From Flavobacteriales bacterium (GTDB lineage Bacteria; Bacteroidota; Bacteroidia; Flavobacteriales_D; Crocinitomicaceae), in assembly GCA_947496835.1 (NCBI GenBank), contig CANMFV010000012.1, positions 1 to 13,043 on the forward strand: a stretch of DNA of 13,043 bases, written 5' to 3'. Shown piece by piece: positions 7,716-13,043 of this stretch (its first letter is position 1; each line of letters opens with the position of its first letter). The notes under the pieces are model-generated. The model had not been told where the DNA came from, searched no databases, and worked only from the letters and a program-made list of their open reading frames with translations. The position numbers were made by a program, and so were the translations under genes.

Positions 7716-9239
7716 TTATCTAACCACTACGTTTTTAGTTGTTTTTGTACCGTTAGAAGCAACAGTAACGATGTAACTTCCAGAAGCTACGTTTACAGTT
7801 GAGAAAGTAACCAATTGCGTACCGTTCAAGTTAGCCATTTCTTTAGAAGAAATTACACGACCTTGAAGATCTGTTAACGTGATTACGAAATCAGCATTGT
7901 TAGCTTCGAAAGAAACGTTCAATGAACCAGAAGCTGGATTAGGGTAAACATTCAATGCGATTGTTTCCATTTCATTTAATCCTAAAACACCTGTTTTGAA
8001 TGCTTTTTGCTCACTTGCAGCAAATTCACCACCTGAAGCTACAATTGTACCTAATGCATCAGTGATAGAGTAAGCTCCATTTCCGTATGTACAACAAATT
8101 CCGTCACCGTAAGTATCCAAGATTTCGAATGTGTAACACTGAGAAGGGCTTAATGTAACTTGAACTGGTGTTTGAACTGTTTGTCCAGCTGCACCTGTTG
8201 TCATATCTGCCCAGCTACCACCACCTTGTGAAACAACTGCACCAGTGCTGTTTTTGATGTTCCAAGAAGTCTCAGAAGCATAGTAGTCTGTTGTAATGTT
8301 TACTGTAACGAATTGAGATACTGCATTTGATGCAAGAGCAACGGTTGCAGATGTAGCATTATTCGCTGCAGAAGCATCACCAGTTGTTGTTACTGTTACA
8401 GCTATTGCACCACCATTAAATGAAGCGATTGGAGAACATGTTACGTTAGCAACACCGTAAGTAGCTAAGTTCCCAGAGAATGTACCTGTAGAAACTGTTG
8501 TTCCACCCATTGTAATAGTTACAGTAGCACTGGTTAATGCAGATGTTCCGTTATTTTGGATTTGAACAGATGGTGTGTAAGCACCTTCACAGTGAACCAA
8601 AGCTCCTGTGTAACTTAATGCAGCAACATCTGCTGGTGCAGAAGCTGGTGCAGGACAATCAACGATACCAGCGTAAATGTTCGCTGCAGTTGCTTGACCG
8701 ATCTCATTAATGATACGGTTAGGGCAAATTTGGTAAATTGTTGGGAAATAATTGATGTTGTAATCATTATTGATTTGCGTTGCAGTTGCAGTAACAGGGT
8801 TTCCCATAGGGAATTGGATTTGTGTTCCTGCAGCAGGCTCAATCCAGTTTCCAATTGCTCCGTTTCCGTCTAACATTGTTGCATCAGCAGTTGCTCCATC
8901 ACCTTCGATCCAAATAACCATAACGTCATCTGTTGTCGTTGAAGAAACTCCAGGTGCTCCAGCAGGACCATGTGCAGCGTAAACATCTTCCAACGCTCCT
9001 GTAAGGTGGTAGTTCCAACATGGACCACACCAAGTTGCAGATACATCAAGGATTACTGTGTAACCTTGGTCTAAGTAATCATAAAGTGTGTAAGAACCAT
9101 TGTTCGTTGTTCCTGCAGCAGCCAACCATGGTTGGTAAGCAGAAATCGTGAAGTTTGGTGCTACACTTCCAGGTGCCAACTGTGCATTTGCACTTAATCC
9201 TGACACTAATAATAAAGCTGAGAATAATAGTTTTTTCAT
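7716..9239 (-). CDS. Secreted thioredoxin-fold protein with T9SS type A sorting domain
   Basis: A 507-residue exported protein. Residues 1-19 are a signal peptide with an ANA|Q cleavage site. Residues about 22-195 are a TlpA/AhpC-like thioredoxin fold: APNF (27-30), the active-site motif WCGPC (Cys71, Cys74) and a likely cis-proline at YFPT (Pro166). This suggests thiol-disulfide exchange outside the cytoplasm; substrates are unknown. Residues about 200-306 look like a beta-sandwich domain, CARDB- or Ig-like. Residues about 307-417 are a Cys-containing beta module with TSWNIKN, SQCYTFEILDTYGDGICC and a closing GGEF. Residues about 421-507 are the T9SS sorting domain, starting LNVYPNPASG and ending KNVVVR, which the PorU sortase system would normally remove during export. 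Codon choice is biased to C-ending Phe/Tyr/Asn/His codons, suggesting high expression. A strong terminator follows. Confidence 0.93.
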   Translation of the reverse strand: MKKLLFSALLLVSGLSANAQLAPGSVAPNFTISAYQPWLAAAGTTNNGSYTLYDYLDQGYTVILDVSATWCGPCWNYHLTGALEDVYAAHGPAGAPGVSSTTTDDVMVIWIEGDGATADATMLDGNGAIGNWIEPAAGTQIQFPMGNPVTATATQINNDYNINYFPTIYQICPNRIINEIGQATAANIYAGIVDCPAPASAPADVAALSYTGALVHCEGAYTPSVQIQNNGTSALTSATVTITMGGTTVSTGTFSGNLATYGVANVTCSPIASFNGGAIAVTVTTTGDASAANNATSATVALASNAVSQFVTVNITTDYYASETSWNIKNSTGAVVSQGGGSWADMTTGAAGQTVQTPVQVTLSPSQCYTFEILDTYGDGICCTYGNGAYSITDALGTIVASGGEFAASEQKAFKTGVLGLNEMETIALNVYPNPASGSLNVSFEANNADFVITLTDLQGRVISSKEMANLNGTQLVTFSTVNVASGSYIVTVASNGTKTTKNVVVR

Positions 9240-9260
9240 GAATTATATTTTAAGTTCGGG

Positions 9261-9268
9261 TAAATATA
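9261..9268 (-). promoter_or_regulatory. Possible -7 box for the T9SS thioredoxin-fold gene
   Basis: Read on the minus strand this is TATATTTA, one base off TAnnTTTG, placed 21 bases before the ATG. No -33 TTG is seen. It is the best candidate in the 80-base gap below hemD, which shows no GC-rich terminator, so read-through from hemD is also possible. Confidence 0.3.
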
Positions 9269-9319
9269 ACAAGAATTCACGAAGAAAAAAAAGAGCTGAA
9301 GGAGATTTTTAAAGAAAAA

Positions 9320-10069
9320 TTATTTCTTTTTTAATTGTTCCTTAATAAACAATTCTATTGCTCCAACCATCGAAGGAGCCTTGGGATGCGGTGCATGAAC
9401 ATCTAATCTCAAATTGTTCTTAATCACAGCGTTTGCCGTTGTTGGTCCAAATGCGGCAATTGCCGTTTCGTTTTGCTTGAAATCAGGGAAGTTTTTAAAC
9501 AAAGATTCAATACCTCCTGGGCTGAAAAAAACGAGTATATCGTAATAAACATCTTCTAAATCTGACAAGTCAGATGCGACTGTTCTGTACAGAATGACTT
9601 TAGTAAATGGAATGTTCTGCTGTTCTAAGGTTAACGGAATGTTGTCGCGAAGAATATCAGTACAAGGCAATAAGAATTTTTCATTCTTATGCTTCTTCAT
9701 CAACTCCGCCAATTCATCGATTGTTTGTTTACCGAAGAAAATTTTACGTTTTCTGTAGGTCACATATTTTTGAAGATACAATGCTACCGCCTCTGTAATA
9801 CAAAAGTATTTCATTGTGTCAGGCACCTCAAAACGCGTTGCTTCTGCAATACGAAAGAAGTGGTCTACCGCAACTTTAGATGTTAAAATGATTGCTGTAT
9901 GTTCTGAAAGGTTAACTCTTTGGGCCCTGAATTCTTTAGGGTCAATTCCTTCCACTTTGATAAACGGACGAAAGTCTATTTTCAACTTATACTTTTCAGC
10001 CAAATCGTAGTAAGGCGACTTCTCACCCTCTGGTTTAGGCTGCGAAACTAAAATTGTCTTTATGGCCAA
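9320..10069 (-). CDS. hemD: Uroporphyrinogen-III synthase (TTG start)
   Basis: HemD closes and rearranges hydroxymethylbilane to uroporphyrinogen III, the branch-point tetrapyrrole for haem and sirohaem, in the cytosol. The protein is 249 residues, normal for the family. It begins with KTILVSQPKPEGEKSPYYDLA, the usual Bacteroidota opening, and has IILTSKVAVDHFF (about 60-72). The second lobe has the family's usual pattern: KFLLPCTDILRDNIPLTLEQ, then VILYRT, DILVFFSPGGIESLF and AIAAFGPTTANAV. HemD sequences are poorly conserved, but these last motifs are characteristic. The start codon is TTG (10069-10067): an in-frame TAA lies five codons upstream with no ATG between, and the next Met is near residue 86, far inside the domain. 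It sits 25 bases after the DUF4271 gene, so the two are probably cotranscribed. No other haem genes are in the window. Confidence 0.93.
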   Translation of the reverse strand: MAIKTILVSQPKPEGEKSPYYDLAEKYKLKIDFRPFIKVEGIDPKEFRAQRVNLSEHTAIILTSKVAVDHFFRIAEATRFEVPDTMKYFCITEAVALYLQKYVTYRKRKIFFGKQTIDELAELMKKHKNEKFLLPCTDILRDNIPLTLEQQNIPFTKVILYRTVASDLSDLEDVYYDILVFFSPGGIESLFKNFPDFKQNETAIAAFGPTTANAVIKNNLRLDVHAPHPKAPSMVGAIELFIKEQLKKK

Positions 10070-10094
10070 GTTTCGTTGTTTTTAACGTATAATA

Positions 10095-10778
10095 TCAAAT
10101 AATTACTGCAAAATTTCGCAAAGCTATTTTGGTTAAAATAACCAATGGTAAAATTTCTAGGGTGCAAAGATACAAAATTAAATAATACCATTTATACCTT
10201 AATTGTACGGCAAGAATTAATCCCTTAACAATCCGCCATGCGAACAATAAAAAACAGATGATGAGAAACAATTGTTCAAAAATAGACTGGTGTTCTTGAT
10301 TTAGAATCCAAAGTAGCGCTATGCTCGTAAGCAAGAATCCGCCAAATGACCAAATTTGTTTATTGACAGCACTCATGGAATCGAGAATAGCCCGTTCACC
10401 CGAAAGCAAAAAAACAAGGCGAAAATTAACAAGTTGTAGCAACGTTAATGCAGTGACAATTTTTAGTGTCAACCCTACCGTTTCTAGCATATTTTCGTTT
10501 TGATATAAAATCAAAAACACACACGTTGAAAAAGAAATGATATAATTCAACACAATTAATGCCGTCATACTCGGTTGTAACTTTGATCCTTCGAAACCCA
10601 TGCTGTCTGGACGTTTCACTTTAAAAAATCCACTGAAAGTTTGGGCAATTAAATCAGGTTGTGCAACACGAGCTACCCCAACAAAAGCAAAGCACAAAAG
10701 TATTACTACCAATAGGTAACTATTCATTTGTGTATTACGTTCGACAAGTTCGAATGTGCTAATTAAGGAATATATCAT
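10095..10778 (-). CDS. DUF4271 multi-pass membrane protein next to hemD
   Basis: An integral membrane protein of 227 residues of unknown function, assigned to the DUF4271 family by length, membrane pattern and position directly upstream of hemD, a pairing I recall from other Bacteroidota. Counting from the GTG at 10781 as residue 1, hydrophobic helices lie at about 21-39, 73-93, 103-126, 142-161, 168-190 and 198-216. Between the first two is a polar loop with GFFKVKRPDSMGFEGSKLQP, and SAVNKQIWSFGG precedes helix four. I chose the ATG at 10778. A GTG lies immediately before it, preceded by an in-frame TGA, so translation cannot start further out. An ATG at 10727, just before the first helix, is an alternative. 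A role in membrane-linked haem metabolism is suggested only by the neighbour and is not shown by the sequence. Confidence 0.8.
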   Translation of the reverse strand: MIYSLISTFELVERNTQMNSYLLVVILLCFAFVGVARVAQPDLIAQTFSGFFKVKRPDSMGFEGSKLQPSMTALIVLNYIISFSTCVFLILYQNENMLETVGLTLKIVTALTLLQLVNFRLVFLLSGERAILDSMSAVNKQIWSFGGFLLTSIALLWILNQEHQSIFEQLFLIICFLLFAWRIVKGLILAVQLRYKWYYLILYLCTLEILPLVILTKIALRNFAVII

Positions 10779-10784
10779 CACTCA

Positions 10785-10792
10785 CAAAATTA
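10785..10792 (-). promoter_or_regulatory. Possible -7 box overlapping the DUF4271 start region
   Basis: On the minus strand TAATTTTG matches TAnnTTTG exactly, but it ends only 6 bases before the ATG at 10778. If used, the transcript would begin about at the start codon, giving a leaderless mRNA or favouring the internal ATG at 10727. No -33 TTG is seen at the right distance. Confidence 0.25.
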
Positions 10793-10830
10793 ATTCAAAA
10801 ATGTATGGGGTGGACATTTTAATTATTACT

Positions 10831-10838
10831 TACTTTTG
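10831..10838 (+). promoter_or_regulatory. Candidate Bacteroidota -7 box for the glutaryl-CoA dehydrogenase gene
   Basis: TACTTTTG matches TAnnTTTG exactly and ends 19 bases before the ATG at 10858. Upstream there is only a TGGACA at 10811-10816 and no TTG at the usual spacing. The identical octamer precedes ispG. Confidence 0.5.
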
Positions 10839-10857
10839 CATTCAAATAAGGTAAATT

Positions 10858-12057
10858 ATGAAAACAGATTTATTTACACATCCGGACTACTACGGAATGG
10901 ATGACCTACTTTCTGATGAACACAAGCTTGTTCGCGATGCTGCTCGAGCATGGGTTAAAAAAGAAGTTTCTCCCATCATCGATGAGCATTACGAAAATGC
11001 TACTTTCCCTATGCATATTTTGAAAGGTTTAGGAGAAATTGGTGCTTTTGGTCCATATATTCCTGAAGAATATGGCGGTCCAGGATTGGACCATATTTCC
11101 TATGGTTTAATCATGCAAGAATTAGAACGTTGTGATTCAGGATTGCGTTCAACGGCATCTGTACAGTCCTCACTAGTGATGTATCCTATTTGGAAATATG
11201 GATCTGAGGAACAAAAACAAAAATATTTACCAAAATTAACTACTGGTGAGATGATGGGTTGTTTCGGTTTAACCGAGCCTGATCATGGATCGAATCCAGG
11301 TGGAATGACTACTAACTTCAAAGATGCTGGTGATCATGTTATCTTAAATGGCGCAAAAATGTGGATTTCCAATGCCCCATTTGCTGATATAGCGGTTGTT
11401 TGGGCAAAAGATGAAACAGGAAGAATTCACGGTGTTATTGTGGAGCGCGGAATGGAAGGGTTTTCAACACCAGAAATGCATGGAAAATTATCACTTCGTG
11501 CTTCTGCTACAGGTGAACTTATTTTCGTAAATGTTAAGGTTCCAAAATCAAACATCCTTCCGGGAAGATCAGGGCTTGGAGCACCATTAAGTTGTCTTGA
11601 TTCAGCACGATTTGGTATTGCTTGGGGTGCAATTGGTGCCGCAATGGATTGCTACGATCAAGCTTTACGTTACTCGAAAGAGCGCACACAATTTAATGTT
11701 CCAATTGGAGCTTTTCAATTGATTCAGAAAAAACTTGCTGAAATGATTACAGAAATCACGAAAGCTCAATTACTAACTTTCCGTTTAGGACAACTTCGCA
11801 ATGAAGGTCGTGCAACATCTGCTCAAATTTCCATGGCGAAACGCAGCAACGTTGAAATCGCATTGAACATTGCGCGTGAGGCACGTCAAATTCATGGTGG
11901 AATGGGAATTACAAGTGAATACTCGATGATGCGCCATATGGCAAATCTTGAGTCAGTTGTGACCTATGAGGGAACGCATGACATTCACCTATTAATTACA
12001 GGAATGGATGTTACAGGAATTCCAGCATTCACGCGTGAAATGCCAGATTTGAATTAA
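10858..12057 (+). CDS. gcdH: Glutaryl-CoA dehydrogenase (decarboxylating type)
   Basis: A cytosolic FAD enzyme that oxidises and decarboxylates glutaryl-CoA to crotonyl-CoA and CO2 in lysine and tryptophan breakdown, passing electrons to ETF. At 399 residues it matches the acyl-CoA dehydrogenase fold: N-terminal helices (LSDEHKLVRDAARAWVKKEV), the flavin/substrate segment GCFGLTEPDHGSNPGGM, and the C-terminal helical domain (RTQFNVPIGAFQLIQKKLAEM, QIHGGMGI). It resembles mammalian GCDH closely. The catalytic base is Glu371 in TYEGTHDIH, matching human Glu370. The preceding Tyr370 and the segment ELERCDSGLRS (Glu90, Arg97, Ser98, matching human Glu87, Arg94, Ser95) are kept, which favours the decarboxylating enzyme over other acyl-CoA dehydrogenases. 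A weak AAGG lies eight bases before the ATG. It stands alone, and its stop abuts the opposing TPR gene. Confidence 0.95.
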   Translation: MKTDLFTHPDYYGMDDLLSDEHKLVRDAARAWVKKEVSPIIDEHYENATFPMHILKGLGEIGAFGPYIPEEYGGPGLDHISYGLIMQELERCDSGLRSTASVQSSLVMYPIWKYGSEEQKQKYLPKLTTGEMMGCFGLTEPDHGSNPGGMTTNFKDAGDHVILNGAKMWISNAPFADIAVVWAKDETGRIHGVIVERGMEGFSTPEMHGKLSLRASATGELIFVNVKVPKSNILPGRSGLGAPLSCLDSARFGIAWGAIGAAMDCYDQALRYSKERTQFNVPIGAFQLIQKKLAEMITEITKAQLLTFRLGQLRNEGRATSAQISMAKRSNVEIALNIAREARQIHGGMGITSEYSMMRHMANLESVVTYEGTHDIHLLITGMDVTGIPAFTREMPDLN

Positions 12058-13043
12058 TTAAAGTTCGTCTGAGTCAACGTCAATGTTTGCATCACCTCTT
12101 AAAGAACGGATGCGAGCTCTTGCCTCAGTTGAGAATAAACTACCTTTAAAATCGATGATTAAGCGCTTGTAATATTCAAGCGCTTTTTCTTTGTTTAGAA
12201 ATTGATTTTCTTCCATTTCAGCTAAACGAAAAAGCGCATCATCCCCAAGGATATCATCTGAATGAAATTTCAACACATCGCTGTAGTAATCTACAGCGGC
12301 TGACCATTTGCCTTGGTCTTCCATCGCTTTTCCTTTTCGAAACAAAATTTCATCTGCTAAAGAATGCATTGGGAAAGTGATTTGAATACTGTCAAATAAT
12401 ACAAATGCCGAATCATATCGGTGTTGTTCAATGAGTCTTTCTGCTGTGGCAAACCAAAGCATTGCTTGATAATTACTATCTAAGCCATAATTATCTGTAA
12501 TCATAACCGATAGTTGTAAGGCATCATTAGCAATCATTTTGGACGTTGATTCTTTTAGGACATTCAATTGACCCTGAGCAAAATCAAATTCACCATCAAA
12601 ATAAAAAACACGTGCATTTTTATACTTTGCTTCGTTTCCAATTTGTTCGAACTTAAAATCATTGTCCACTTGCATGTAAAGGAGTGAAGCCTCCCAAATA
12701 TCTCCGCCAAGAACTTGGACGTCCGCTAATTTCATTTTAACCTGTGCGCGTTGCATGTCCGTTAAACCAGGAGTAGCGAGTAAATTTGTGAGTAATTCGA
12801 TGGATTCCATGACCTGGTTTCCATAAAATGCTTTAATATGAGAAAGTTCCAAAATAATCTGAAAAGTAAATTTGGATTTTCCCAGCCGGGTTAGCGCGTC
12901 TGTATAATCCTGAATCGTCGCTTGAATCTCTACAGCTGAATAAGCACGGTTTGTCGTTATTTCAATAAAACGCGTATTCAATAATGACTTTTGTGCCTCA
13001 AAGTAAAGTGGTTGACTTGAACCTAGAGCAATAATATAATCAA
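12058..13043 (-). CDS. TPR-repeat protein (5' end outside window)
   Basis: The last 327 residues of a tetratricopeptide-repeat protein. The frame stays open to the right edge (reading DYIIALGSSQPLYFEA just inside it), so the TTG at 12981 is internal and the true start is outside. The sequence is almost wholly alpha-helical with repeated pairs of amphipathic helices. Recognisable TPR-like units include AEQLIxQHRYDSAFVLFDSI-type and GKWSAAVDYYSDVLKF, then KEKALEYYKRLIIDF near the C-terminus. The tail is acidic (DVDSDEL). Such repeats bind other proteins; the late units resemble the BamD/YbgF-like TPRs of envelope proteins. Without the N-terminus I cannot tell whether a signal peptide is present, so location and partner are unknown. 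Its last 100 bases contain a hairpin that probably terminates the opposing dehydrogenase transcript. Confidence 0.85.
   Translation of the reverse strand, partial: DYIIALGSSQPLYFEAQKSLLNTRFIEITTNRAYSAVEIQATIQDYTDALTRLGKSKFTFQIILELSHIKAFYGNQVMESIELLTNLLATPGLTDMQRAQVKMKLADVQVLGGDIWEASLLYMQVDNDFKFEQIGNEAKYKNARVFYFDGEFDFAQGQLNVLKESTSKMIANDALQLSVMITDNYGLDSNYQAMLWFATAERLIEQHRYDSAFVLFDSIQITFPMHSLADEILFRKGKAMEDQGKWSAAVDYYSDVLKFHSDDILGDDALFRLAEMEENQFLNKEKALEYYKRLIIDFKGSLFSTEARARIRSLRGDANIDVDSDEL
12161..12192 (+). terminator. Probable intrinsic terminator for gcdH, inside the opposing TPR gene
   Basis: A perfect 9-bp inverted repeat, AAGCGCTTG (12161-12169) and CAAGCGCTT (12177-12185), with a 7-base loop, runs straight into a T-rich tract (TTTCTTT) on the plus strand. 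It starts 104 bases after the gcdH stop. On the minus strand the hairpin is coding DNA for KALEYYKRL of the TPR protein, so it could also be chance. Confidence 0.55.

Noticed and set aside
8615..8982. Overlapping open frames on both strands inside the secreted thioredoxin-fold gene
   Set aside because: They are explained by the Ala/Thr/Gly-rich composition of the real gene, which lowers stop frequency in other frames. No start context or family match is seen.
9311..9329. AAAGAAA-AATTA-TTTCTTT inverted repeat at the end of hemD, considered as a terminator
   Set aside because: The stem is almost all A/T, overlaps the Lys codons and stop of hemD, and is not followed by a T run on the minus strand.
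12979..12981. TTG at 12979-12981 as the start of the TPR gene
   Set aside because: The frame stays open to the right edge with helical, protein-like sequence, so this codon is internal.
1..13043. A defence island, prophage, transposon or CRISPR array
   Set aside because: Every stretch is accounted for by recognisable chromosomal genes. No transposase, integrase, terminal repeats, spaced repeats or tRNA-like fold was seen.

Overview
The window looks like an ordinary stretch of chromosome from a Bacteroidota bacterium, most likely order Flavobacteriales. The evidence is AT-rich DNA, a protein with a type IX secretion (T9SS) C-terminal sorting domain, a DUF4271 gene next to hemD, the long form of IspG, and TAnnTTTG-type promoter boxes without clear Shine-Dalgarno sequences. 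A Crocinitomicaceae/Fluviicola-like host would fit, but that is a guess. I see no mobile elements, CRISPR, tRNA or rRNA, and no broken genes.

Layout, left to right. Positions 1-3368 (+) carry the 3' part of a very large membrane sensor histidine kinase with an NtrY-like kinase core; its start lies off the left edge. Tail to tail with it is a small TonB_C-domain lipoprotein (3365-3985, -). Divergent from that is ispG (4086-5999, +), the penultimate step of the MEP isoprenoid pathway. It abuts an RluA-type pseudouridine synthase with a large N-terminal extension (6000-7658, -). Next comes a secreted thioredoxin-fold protein with a T9SS tail (7716-9239, -), closed by a strong intrinsic terminator. 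Then come hemD (9320-10069, -) and its partner DUF4271 membrane protein (10095-10778, -), read as one unit. Divergent from these is a glutaryl-CoA dehydrogenase (10858-12057, +). It abuts a TPR-repeat protein (12058-13043, -) whose start lies off the right edge.

The genes do not form one pathway. They cover signal sensing, isoprenoid and haem precursor synthesis, RNA modification, lysine/tryptophan catabolism and envelope proteins. No intergenic stretch exceeds about 100 bases, and all three tail-to-tail junctions have no spacer at all, one of them overlapping by 4 bases. As a result at least one transcript probably terminates inside the opposing gene.

I found no convincing new multi-gene system. 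The points most worth a second look are a terminator-like hairpin inside the TPR gene that would serve the dehydrogenase, a terminator only 11 bases ahead of the pseudouridine synthase start, the cysteine-bearing N-terminal module of that synthase, the thioredoxin/T9SS fusion with codon use typical of high expression, and a TonB_C domain carried on a lipoprotein instead of an inner-membrane anchor.
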